Part shown: one piece after another, positions 1 through 6,981 of the stretch
Layout: the number at the start of each line of letters is the position of its first letter
Position numbering within the stretch: the first letter of the stretch is position 1
Source: an uncultured Prevotella sp.
GTDB taxonomy: Bacteria > Bacteroidota > Bacteroidia > Bacteroidales > Bacteroidaceae
DNA: 41,530 bases
Direction of reading: 5' to 3'
Assembly (NCBI GenBank): GCA_900544825.1
Contig: UQWP01000028.1
Span: 1-41,530, forward strand
The notes under the pieces: generated by a model
The model's input: the letters and a program-made list of their open reading frames with translations, nothing else
Databases searched by the model: none
What the model was told of the DNA's origin: nothing
Translations under genes and position numbers: made by a program

Positions 1-389
1 TTCAATATTCCTCACTCGCTTGCTTTATGCCGATTTGGCAACTTTGTGCAAATCTGCTCATTCCCAACTGTTTACGTTCCAACCTCTCTTATTCTCCTTT
101 GGCTGCTTTAGAGCTTTATATTAACGAATCTAACTCATAGTTTTATGGTCGCTATCTCACCGTTTGTTGCCTCAAAACTCACGGTTTCCTTAAACAAAAA
201 AGAGAGACTTCTTCTCAAAATCACCGCTCTTATCACCAAAACACAGCGAAAACAGGCTGATTTTAAACTAAAAAAAACACGGACAAATTGTCCAAAAGCT
301 TATAATTCACTAATATTCAGTCATTTACAAGCACACAGACAAAAGAGCCGGACAAATTCAATTTGTCCGTGTTATTTTGTTCGTCTTAC
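1..389. other. Gene-free left edge with two palindromes
   Basis: I see no convincing gene here. A plus-strand frame of 88 codons at 145-411 exists, but it is low-complexity and runs into the end of the Fic gene on the other strand. The only clear structures are two palindromes built on the same core: ggacaaattgtcc at 281-293 (6-bp arms) and ggacaaattcaatttgtcc at 350-368 (9-bp arms, one-base centre). They are also arms of a larger inverted repeat, 277-289 against 360-372. They lie just beyond the stop codon of the minus-strand Fic gene, so they may act in its 3' end formation, although no strong U-tract follows. Confidence 0.5.
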
Positions 390-1283
390 TTATTCATCCA
401 CCTGCTCATAATAATAAGAATAGTCTATGCCCTTCATAAAGACCTCACGGTCTTCAATCTTATCAGTTAAAGCATTGGAAATAAGCTGTTTGATACGACT
501 GCTATCAACAACACTCTGTGTCATTGCAGCCAAATAATCATTCTTGTCAATAAGGCTCCAATCCACACATTTTTTCAGCCTGCGCTTCAATATCAAATCA
601 AGCCAAATGCGCGTAGCTCTACCATTTCCCTCACGGAAAGGATGAGCGATGTTCATTTCTACGTATTTGTCGATGATTTCATCCAGCGTACTTTCCGGCA
701 TCTGTTCGATTCCTGCAAGTGTTTGTGGGAGATATTGCGCCATAGCAAACTGGAAACCGCCCTTTGCAATATTCACAGTTCGGATCTGTCCTGCAAAATC
801 GTATAGACCACCAAAGAGGAAAGCATGAATCTGCTGCAAACCTTTAACAGAGCCTTCTGTAATGGAATTTATCAGTTCACTCTCAAAAAGAGTGTATGCT
901 TTCTTGCGACTCTGCCCATCAATGGTATTATCGCTATAGGTAAACCAATCCAGAAAGTCAGCAGCCTTATTATTAGGAAAGTTTCTGGCTAGCAGCATAA
1001 TACCTTCGTTGTCGAGGACATCGGTCTTATACATTTTTCCATCCTTTGCCTGCATTTTCAGTTGGTTAGTAGCACTAACCAACTCATTATCTTCCTTCTT
1101 CAGCTTAGTCTTCAGATACTTCCAGTAATTACGGTTCTTGCTATAATCATCCTGCTCGTTCAAAACGCCGATAATATCCAGCACGGAGAACCACCACTTG
1201 TTGTGTTCCCCGTCCCAAACCGCTCTTACCTCCCGGTCTTTATAAAATCTGATTGATAATTTTCTGTCCATATTGCAATTCAT
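390..1283 (-). CDS. BRO-N-like / Fic domain fusion protein (probable AMPylase)
   Basis: A 297-residue protein with two parts. Residues about 5-115 resemble the BRO-N / DinD-like domain found in phage antirepressors and damage-inducible proteins. Residues about 125-285 form a Fic domain. The Fic active-site motif is intact: HPFREGNGRATR at 214-225, with the catalytic His at 214, and a KGGFQFA flap-like segment lies upstream (174-180). Fic proteins usually transfer AMP from ATP to hydroxyl side chains of target proteins; the target here is unknown. The gene overlaps the upstream ATPase by ATGA (1280-1283), so the two are translationally coupled. A second ATG at residue 5 (1269-1271) could also be the start. 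I see no clear inhibitory (S/T)xxxE(G/N) motif, so its control may come from the partner or from a C-terminal helix. Confidence 0.85.
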   Translation of the reverse strand: MNCNMDRKLSIRFYKDREVRAVWDGEHNKWWFSVLDIIGVLNEQDDYSKNRNYWKYLKTKLKKEDNELVSATNQLKMQAKDGKMYKTDVLDNEGIMLLARNFPNNKAADFLDWFTYSDNTIDGQSRKKAYTLFESELINSITEGSVKGLQQIHAFLFGGLYDFAGQIRTVNIAKGGFQFAMAQYLPQTLAGIEQMPESTLDEIIDKYVEMNIAHPFREGNGRATRIWLDLILKRRLKKCVDWSLIDKNDYLAAMTQSVVDSSRIKQLISNALTDKIEDREVFMKGIDYSYYYEQVDE

Positions 1284-2569
1284 TTTAAAAACACCCCATA
1301 TAATGGCATGTTGGTGATATTAGCCTGCTGGCGATAAGGCAACATGGAATAACGGATAGCTGAAATATCAGGATGATCCATCAGATAATGATGAAGCGAG
1401 GTAGCCTTGACGCTTGTACCTCCTTTTACCTCAATAGGTAATAAGGCACCATCACGCTGAATCAGGAAATCCATTTCCATACGAGATGTATCAGAACTGT
1501 AATAATAGATATGCTTTAACCCGGATGCAAGCAACTGCTGCAACACATACTGTTCCGTGAAAGCACCTTTATATTCCGTAAATATCGTATCACCCAAAAG
1601 AACCTCCTTGGCAGGCGTATCAGCCATGGCCCCCATCAACCCGCAATCACATAAATAGAGCTTAAAAGCCGATAAATCTTCATAAAACTTCAGAGGTAAC
1701 TCCGGCTTTGACACCTTTGTTATCTTATACACCAATCCAGCATCCACCAGCCACTGGATGGCAAGCTCAAATTCCTTGGCCCTGCCGCCCTTCTTCAATA
1801 CGCCATAGACAAACTTTTTGTTCTCCTTCGACAACTGCCCCAGAATGGATTGCCAAACCATATCAATTCGGGGTACTTCCTGTGACGGAGCATGCTTGGA
1901 GAAATCACTGGCATAGTTGGAAAGAATCTCGTTCTGCAGACTGCGCACCTGATTGAGCAGCTTGTTTTCAACAAAAGCCTTTACCACTTCGGGCATACCA
2001 CCTACATAATAATATTGTCGCAGCAAGTCCTTCAGTTTTTCATGAAAAGCATTCATCAGTTCATAATCATGGCTGTGCATCAACTTCAGCAACTGCTCCT
2101 CGCCCATTGCCATGAGAAACTCCTCGAAATCCATCGGAAAGAGACGCAAGGTCTGCACCTTGCCTACAGGAAACGAGACTCCTGCATGCAAAGCAACTCC
2201 CAGCAGAGAACCGGCCACTGCAATATGATATTGCGGAGCATCTTCACAGAAATATTTCAAAGCCTCTAAAGCCTGCGGAAATGCCTGCACTTCATCCAGA
2301 AAAATAAGAGTTTTACCTGGGATAATATCTACCCCAGTCAAAGCACTTAAGCCCTGAATGATTCTGGCAACGTCAAAATCACCTGAATAGATGGCTTGCA
2401 GGTTTACATTCCTATCGCAACTTACGTAAGCCAGACTATCAAATTCCTGCCTACCGAATTCCTTAAGGAGATAAGTCTTTCCACATTGTCGTACACCATT
2501 AAGAATCAATGGCTTGTGGTGCTCCTGACTCTTCCATTCCAGAAGCTGTTCATATACCTTTCTCTTCAT
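1280..2569 (-). CDS. AAA ATPase with C-terminal DUF4143 domain
   Basis: A 429-residue ATP-binding protein of the AAA/DUF4143 class common in Bacteroidales. Walker A is GVRQCGKT at residues 25-32 and Walker B is LIFLDE at 88-93. The C-terminal third has the DUF4143 pattern, with MDFLIQRDG...PIEVKGG, which resembles the core of a PD-(D/E)xK nuclease-like fold. The cellular role of this family is not established; members are often scattered accessory genes. It is first in an operon with the Fic gene, overlapping by four bases. The start at 2567-2569 is the first ATG after an array of 17-bp repeats, the last of which ends only 5 bp upstream. The promoter at 2668-2699 fits a leader of about 95 nt. 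Confidence 0.85.
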   Translation of the reverse strand: MKRKVYEQLLEWKSQEHHKPLILNGVRQCGKTYLLKEFGRQEFDSLAYVSCDRNVNLQAIYSGDFDVARIIQGLSALTGVDIIPGKTLIFLDEVQAFPQALEALKYFCEDAPQYHIAVAGSLLGVALHAGVSFPVGKVQTLRLFPMDFEEFLMAMGEEQLLKLMHSHDYELMNAFHEKLKDLLRQYYYVGGMPEVVKAFVENKLLNQVRSLQNEILSNYASDFSKHAPSQEVPRIDMVWQSILGQLSKENKKFVYGVLKKGGRAKEFELAIQWLVDAGLVYKITKVSKPELPLKFYEDLSAFKLYLCDCGLMGAMADTPAKEVLLGDTIFTEYKGAFTEQYVLQQLLASGLKHIYYYSSDTSRMEMDFLIQRDGALLPIEVKGGTSVKATSLHHYLMDHPDISAIRYSMLPYRQQANITNMPLYGVFLK

Positions 2570-2574
2570 ATCTT

Positions 2575-2690
2575 TACACTTTTATACACATGGAAATGCC
2601 AGAACGATACACTTTTAGACACATGAAACCATACTATCATTACACTTTCTGACACATAAATCCTGCGCAAAGATACACTTTTAGACACAT
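2575..2690 (-). repeat. Four 17-bp repeats at exact 33-bp period in the ATPase promoter/leader
   Basis: Four copies of a 17-bp sequence, on the gene strand ATGTGTCTAAAAGTGTA, occupy 2575-2591, 2608-2624, 2641-2657 and 2674-2690. Each starts exactly 33 bp from the next. Copies 2 and 4 are identical, copy 1 differs at one base and copy 3 at two. The 16-bp spacers are unrelated apart from A-rich bases next to the repeat. Copy 4 sits between the -33 and -7 boxes of the predicted promoter and the other three lie in the leader, the last ending 5 bp before the ATG. This is what an operator array for autoregulation would look like; an RNA-level role is also possible. Confidence 0.85.
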
Positions 2691-2699
2691 AAAACCAAA
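2668..2699 (-). promoter_or_regulatory. Promoter of the ATPase-Fic operon
   Basis: On the minus strand a TTTG box (2699-2696) is followed after 20 bp by TATCTTTG (2675-2668). This matches the Bacteroidota sigma-ABfr consensus TTTG-N19/21-TAnnTTTG. Transcription would start near 2662. The 20-bp spacer is almost filled by repeat copy 4 (2674-2690), so a protein bound there would probably exclude RNA polymerase. Confidence 0.7.
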
Positions 2700-3269
2700 A
2701 ATTCGCTGCCTTTTTCCGGATTCATTAAGACAATTTAACCCAGCAATCTCTTACTTGCCTAAGAAAGTATAATGGAATATTGGCATTCTTTACCTTATTC
2801 CATTTACTGCCTGGTTATGGCAAGATATTGCCCTTTGCCAGGGCAACTTTGTGCCATTGTCAGGCACAAAACGATACGTCGGGAGATAAAATCCAGCTGA
2901 ACTATCTGTAAAAAGACTACTCTCGTTTTTACCCTTCACCCTTCACCAAATCGTCTGAAACCCCTATAAACACAGGGGTTTCGAGGGGTGAAGGGTTAAG
3001 CAGACCCTTCACCCACCCTTCACCAGCCTTCACCTTTTCACGAAACTCATCACGAAGCCCGGCCATCAATGAAGCCTGAAGCTGGTCTTCAATGAAGACC
3101 AAAGCTAGCCATCAATGAAGACCAATCCATTGCCTACAAAAGGTGTTCACCCAAAAATAAAGAGGGTGAAGGGTGGTGAAGGGTTAGTTCAACCCTTCAC
3201 CCGTCTAACCATCTAATCTACAGAAACTTTAACCCTTCCGGTGAAGGGTGAAGGGTAAATTAGAAAATA
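2700..3269. repeat. Gene-free hairpin region with ten CCCTTCACC/GGTGAAGGG copies
   Basis: No gene is visible. The 9-mer CCCTTCACC occurs on the plus strand at 2932, 2939, 3005, 3016 and 3192, and as GGTGAAGGG at 2987, 3165, 3175, 3240 and 3247. These form perfect hairpins at 2986-3014 (11-bp stem), 3175-3201 (11 bp) and 3232-3249 (7 bp, 4-base loop). Other perfect hairpins are 2828-2846 (7 bp), 2848-2870 (8 bp), 2957-2982 (9 bp) and 3084-3100 (7 bp). The copies nearest 3256 lie just 3' of the glsB-like stop codon. Possible roles include a transcription terminator/mRNA 3' end, a structured RNA or a dispersed repeat element. Confidence 0.7.
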
Positions 3270-4262
3270 CTATTCTTTTTCCTTGTAGAAAATCTTGTTG
3301 GCACCGCTTGTAATCTTCAGCGCCTCAGGATGCTCCTCAATAAAGCTGTTAATGTGGCGGATACGCTTCTCCTCCAGGATCTCATCCACGGCAATGAGAA
3401 TGCCCGTTTCCTCTACATCGCCGAAGCCATAATTGATGGCAGTACCAAAGAGCTTCATGGTAGGACTGAGGTTCATGTAGGCATTCACCAGAGGAGGAAT
3501 ATTGAAACCGAGCTGGCGAATCTCATGATTCAGAATGCGATAGTCGGCACGGAAATCATCTTCTGTGAAGATGGCTGCCATCTCGCTCTCTGGAGTCTCC
3601 AACTCCAATGGCTTCATCGGGATCACCAGGTTCTCCTTGTCATCAAAATGCTTCTTGAGGAAGTAGAGAATCATATCGCGGCCACGACGGATGTAAGAAG
3701 GATACATCGTCATCTTGCCGAAGAAATACTTTACATCCGGATAGAGCACGGTGAGGGCGCCCAATCCATCCCAGAGATTATCGAGAGCAAAGATACTCTT
3801 GGTATTCTTGCGCACATTCTGATACTCGAGAGAGACGAACGAACGGCCTAGCTCCACGGTATATGGCATGTATTCCTTCAGGAACTTGTCAGAGAAGTGG
3901 AACATGTGACTGGTTGCAAGCTTAGGCTGCCCCTTTTCATCAAGTTCCCAATCCTTGCCCAAGAGATAACGGTAGCCACCGATAATCTCGTTAGCATCTG
4001 GATTCCAGACAATAAGCTGCTTGTAGCAGTTGTCACCGAAGTCGAATTCGTCAAGGTCCATCGATTTACCCGTTCCACCACCTGCTTCGCGGAAAGCGAT
4101 TTCACGAAGGCGACCAATTTCCTTCAATACATTTGGCGAATCATTAGCCGTAACGATATAGATTTCGTTATGACTCTTGTTGGTCATACGAAGCTGCTTC
4201 TCGGGAGTCAACTCGCTCTTCAGCAGTTCGCGGTCAATCGGTTGGATGATTTCTTCTTCCAT
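3270..4262 (-). CDS. glsB: GNAT-type lipid N-acyltransferase (GlsB/OlsB-like)
   Basis: A 330-residue acyltransferase of the hemolysin/OlsB-type GNAT group. Family members join a 3-hydroxy fatty acid from acyl-ACP to the amino group of glycine (GlsB in Bacteroides) or ornithine (OlsB), the first step of aminolipid synthesis. The diagnostic ELGRSFV segment is at residues 137-143, followed by the conserved region with LWDGLGAL. It is downstream of an O-acyltransferase (4344-5171) on the same strand with an 81-bp gap; that pair is the two-enzyme pathway for glycine or ornithine lipids. The substrate cannot be decided from sequence alone; glycine is favoured by the Bacteroidales setting. It should act at the inner face of the inner membrane. 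Confidence 0.75.
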   Translation of the reverse strand: MEEEIIQPIDRELLKSELTPEKQLRMTNKSHNEIYIVTANDSPNVLKEIGRLREIAFREAGGGTGKSMDLDEFDFGDNCYKQLIVWNPDANEIIGGYRYLLGKDWELDEKGQPKLATSHMFHFSDKFLKEYMPYTVELGRSFVSLEYQNVRKNTKSIFALDNLWDGLGALTVLYPDVKYFFGKMTMYPSYIRRGRDMILYFLKKHFDDKENLVIPMKPLELETPESEMAAIFTEDDFRADYRILNHEIRQLGFNIPPLVNAYMNLSPTMKLFGTAINYGFGDVEETGILIAVDEILEEKRIRHINSFIEEHPEALKITSGANKIFYKEKE

Positions 4263-4343
4263 AATTCTCTATATAATATCGATAATTATCTTGTTCTATT
4301 TCTCTTACTTTTTCTATGATTGCTCACTGTAAAAGGGTTCTCA

Positions 4344-5171
4344 CTAGAGTTCGTAAACCCTGTCCTTCACATACTGTGCCCACTCTGTAGCCGACTTGCT
4401 GTGATCGAAAGTCTGCCAGGGAATCGGCTTGCCGATGGCAATGCGGAAATGCTTGCCCACATTCTTGTACATCTCATCCACGAGGAACATCATGGCAAGG
4501 TTGAAAGGCAGATGCTTGTCGCTGAACCTGGCGATGCGATAGAATCGCTCGGAGTTCTGACCACCGAAATGGATAGGCACCACATCACGCTGATATTCCA
4601 CACTTTTGGAGATGAAAGTCTTCTTCCAAGGCAGATCGCGGATGCTGCCATCAGGCTGCTTGCGGCTGTTCAATCCAGCAGGGAACATCAGCATGTGGTT
4701 GTCGCTCTGGAATCCAGCCTCTACCATGCGAGGGAAGTCACGGCTCTGTCTGCCGGTCTTGTTGATACCGATGCTCACCGGCTTCAAGCCCGGGAGATTG
4801 AGCAGCAGATCATTGACCAGATAGCGGAACTTACCATCATAATGCGTTCCGATGATGGAGCCGAGGCACACGCCGTCCTGTCCGCCCAGCGGATGATTAG
4901 ACACGAAAGTATAGAGCTTGCCGTCATTCTTATCCGGCAAATTCTCCAAGCCTACGATTTCTACATCCATCTTCAGATAGCGCACGCATTCTGTAAGCCA
5001 CTCCGTACCGGAGAGGTTTCGGCTTTCCCACAAGAACTTGTTCACCTCGTCTTCGTGTATGATTTTTTTCAGCCAAGACACGAGGAATCCAGGAACAAAT
5101 TTAGCTTTGCTCCCCATCTTGTTCTTCAGTATCTTTTCTATGTCTATCGTTTTCTCTATTGAACCACTCAT
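4344..5171 (-). CDS. glsA: Lysophospholipid-type O-acyltransferase (GlsA/OlsA-like)
   Basis: A 275-residue PlsC-fold acyltransferase. The catalytic block is NHPLGGQDG around residues 92-100, with His93 and Asp99 spaced H-x5-D, as in the OlsA/hemolysin-related branch, rather than the usual H-x4-D. A later FPAGLNSRK segment matches the substrate-binding block of the fold. The expected reaction is addition of a second fatty acid to the hydroxyl of the N-acyl amino acid made by the downstream glsB-like enzyme. It is first of the two genes, and a TAACTTTG box lies 26-33 bp upstream. The symbol is given by family and gene pairing, not by a substrate test. Confidence 0.72.
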   Translation of the reverse strand: MSGSIEKTIDIEKILKNKMGSKAKFVPGFLVSWLKKIIHEDEVNKFLWESRNLSGTEWLTECVRYLKMDVEIVGLENLPDKNDGKLYTFVSNHPLGGQDGVCLGSIIGTHYDGKFRYLVNDLLLNLPGLKPVSIGINKTGRQSRDFPRMVEAGFQSDNHMLMFPAGLNSRKQPDGSIRDLPWKKTFISKSVEYQRDVVPIHFGGQNSERFYRIARFSDKHLPFNLAMMFLVDEMYKNVGKHFRIAIGKPIPWQTFDHSKSATEWAQYVKDRVYEL

Positions 5172-5546
5172 TTTCAGTAAACCTAATAAGTACGTGCAAA
5201 GTTAGTTTTTCTTTTTTAAATAAGAGTCATTTTTCCCGAAAAATTATCAATAAAGGCAAAAAATTGTGCATTTTTCCACCTTTTCGAGAGAAATCAAGAC
5301 AAAAAAACATCGTTTTTCGCGAATTACTAGATACCAGCGAATAAAGAGCGTAAAAATGAAAAAAATCATTTTTTTGCGCCCGTTTCATAAAATTTGTGGG
5401 GAAACATGGAGCTATGTGAGGATTTTTATGTACCTTTGGAGCCGAATTCCTATTAAATAGGTACATACGCGCTGTATATAAGTACATGCACGTAAAAGAA
5501 ACAAGTTAAGAATAAGTAACTTACAAAAGAAAAAGAATCAAGAAGA
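5172..5546. promoter_or_regulatory. Divergent promoter region between glsA and rsmH
   Basis: A gene-free divergent region of 375 bp. For the minus strand, CAAAGTTA at 5197-5204 reads TAACTTTG, a good -7 box for glsA, without a clear -33 TTTG. For the plus strand, TACCTTTG at 5431-5438 is a good -7 box for the dcw cluster, leaving a leader of about 100 nt. An A/T hairpin lies at 5352-5373 (8-bp stem, 6-base loop) and a small inverted repeat at 5449-5461 (cctatt-a-aatagg) just after the plus-strand start site. No mraZ gene and no clear MraZ-box array were found. Confidence 0.55.
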
Positions 5547-6461
5547 ATGATCAAGACAGCAGAAACATATCACGTACCCGTGCTCCTCAAAGAGAGCGTT
5601 GACGGACTCAACATCCAGCCAGGCGGCATCTATGTAGATGTTACCTTCGGCGGTGGAGGACATTCCAGAGAGATCATCTCCCGCCTGAGCGAGGGAGCAC
5701 ATCTCTACAGCTTCGACCAGGACGCCGATGCCGAGCGCAACGTGGTGGCAAATCCCAACTTCACCTTCGTATGCTCCAACTTCAGATACCTGAAGAACTG
5801 GATGAGATACTATGGCGTGGAGGGACTGGACGGACTACTCGCCGACCTCGGCGTATCGAGCCATCATTTCGACGACGAGACCCGCGGATTCTCCTTCCGC
5901 TTTGATTCGCCTCTCGACATGCGCATGAACAAGAGAGCCGGAAAGACTGCTGCCGACATCGTGAACGAATACGAGGAAGAGGCACTTGCCGACATCTTCT
6001 ATCTCTACGGCGAACTGAAGAATTCCCGCCGTATCGCTTCAGCCCTGGTCCAGGCAAGAGCCGCAAGCCCTATCAAGACCACCAAGGACTTCATGGCTGC
6101 CGTGGAACCCCTCTTCAAGCGAGAGCGGGAGAAGAAGGAGATGGCCAAGCTCTTCCAGGCACTGCGCATAGAGGTGAATCACGAGATGGATGCCCTGAAA
6201 GAAATGCTCCGCTCTGCCACCGAACTGCTCAAGCCGGGAGGAAGACTCTCGGTGATTACCTATCACTCGCTGGAAGACCGCATCGTGAAAAACATGATGA
6301 AGGCGGGCAATCCAGAGGGCAAGGTAGAACAGGACTTCTTCGGAAGAATCGAGACACCTTTCAAGCTCGTCAACAACAAGGTGATCATCCCTGACGCCGA
6401 TGAGCAGGAAAGGAACCCGAGAAGCCGCAGCGCCAAGTTGAGAATCGCAGAAAAGAAATAG
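5547..6461 (+). CDS. rsmH: 16S rRNA (cytosine(1402)-N4)-methyltransferase RsmH
   Basis: A 304-residue protein of the usual RsmH/MraW length. It methylates N4 of C1402 in the decoding centre of 16S rRNA using S-adenosylmethionine. The SAM-binding glycine motif VTFGGGGHS is near residues 29-37 and the RsmH block LADLGVSSHHFD lies around 98-109. The C-terminus has the family ending with NPRSRSAKLR. It is the first gene of the dcw cluster. The start follows a 100-nt leader from the predicted -7 box at 5431. Many dcw clusters have mraZ immediately before this gene; here there is none in the 375 bp upstream. Confidence 0.96.
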   Translation: MIKTAETYHVPVLLKESVDGLNIQPGGIYVDVTFGGGGHSREIISRLSEGAHLYSFDQDADAERNVVANPNFTFVCSNFRYLKNWMRYYGVEGLDGLLADLGVSSHHFDDETRGFSFRFDSPLDMRMNKRAGKTAADIVNEYEEEALADIFYLYGELKNSRRIASALVQARAASPIKTTKDFMAAVEPLFKREREKKEMAKLFQALRIEVNHEMDALKEMLRSATELLKPGGRLSVITYHSLEDRIVKNMMKAGNPEGKVEQDFFGRIETPFKLVNNKVIIPDADEQERNPRSRSAKLRIAEKK

Positions 6462-6513
6462 ATTAAATGAGATTCTCATGTAACTGCAATCATGTAATGT
6501 AATGCAATAGAAA

Positions 6514-6981
6514 ATGAAACAAGATAAAGAAAAACCAGAAACAAGCAGCCCGGCTGAAGAGCAGAAGGCGCAGCCGGAAACTCCCAAACCGGCTCCGCAG
6601 GCTTCGCTCAAGGAAGTGATTGCCCAGCAGGCCATAGAGGAGGAAGTGTCGGGCTCTGCCAGCTTCACACTGCGCAAAATTCTGGGTGGTGACATCCTCA
6701 CCGCACAAATCATCAGAAAGCAGATATGGCTGTTCATGCTCATCGTGGTTTTCATCATTATCTACATATCCAACCGATACAGCATCCAGAAGGATCTCAT
6801 CGAATTGGATCAACTGCAAAAAGAGCTGCAAGACACGAAATACAAAGCACTGTCAACCAGCAGTCAGATAACTGAGAAGAGTCGTGAGAGTAATGTGCTC
6901 GATATGCTGAAACACAGCAAGGACAGCACCCTGCACATCGCCACACAACCTCCTTACATCATAAACGTACCAGAAGAATGA
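6514..6981 (+). CDS. ftsL: FtsL-like cell division protein
   Basis: A 155-residue bitopic membrane protein. Residues 1-60 are a cytoplasmic tail rich in Pro, Glu and Lys. One membrane segment is at about 71-88 (WLFMLIVVFIIIYIS), followed by a short periplasmic helix with a leucine-rich coiled-coil pattern. That layout and its place between rsmH and ftsI fit the Bacteroidota FtsL-like family. FtsL joins FtsQ and FtsB to activate septal wall synthesis by FtsW/FtsI. The acidic/proline-rich tail is longer than in E. coli FtsL. Its last four bases overlap the ftsI start (ATGA), so translation is coupled. Confidence 0.85.
   Translation: MKQDKEKPETSSPAEEQKAQPETPKPAPQASLKEVIAQQAIEEEVSGSASFTLRKILGGDILTAQIIRKQIWLFMLIVVFIIIYISNRYSIQKDLIELDQLQKELQDTKYKALSTSSQITEKSRESNVLDMLKHSKDSTLHIATQPPYIINVPEE

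Noticed and set aside
1..145. Possible end of a gene on the minus strand at the left edge
   Set aside because: The only open frame is about 28 codons between two stops, with no recognisable motif.
145..411. Plus-strand 88-codon frame
   Set aside because: Low-complexity translation, no family resemblance, and its end overlaps the Fic gene on the other strand.
2575..2690. CRISPR-like look of four regular repeats with unique spacers
   Set aside because: Repeats are 17 bp and spacers 16 bp, both too short, there are no cas genes, and the array overlaps a consensus promoter and leader.
2932..3255. CRISPR array from CCCTTCACC copies
   Set aside because: Copies are irregularly spaced and in both orientations; they form hairpins instead.
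4320..5162. 280-codon plus-strand frame
   Set aside because: It is the antisense shadow of the glsA-like gene, whose motifs are clear on the minus strand.
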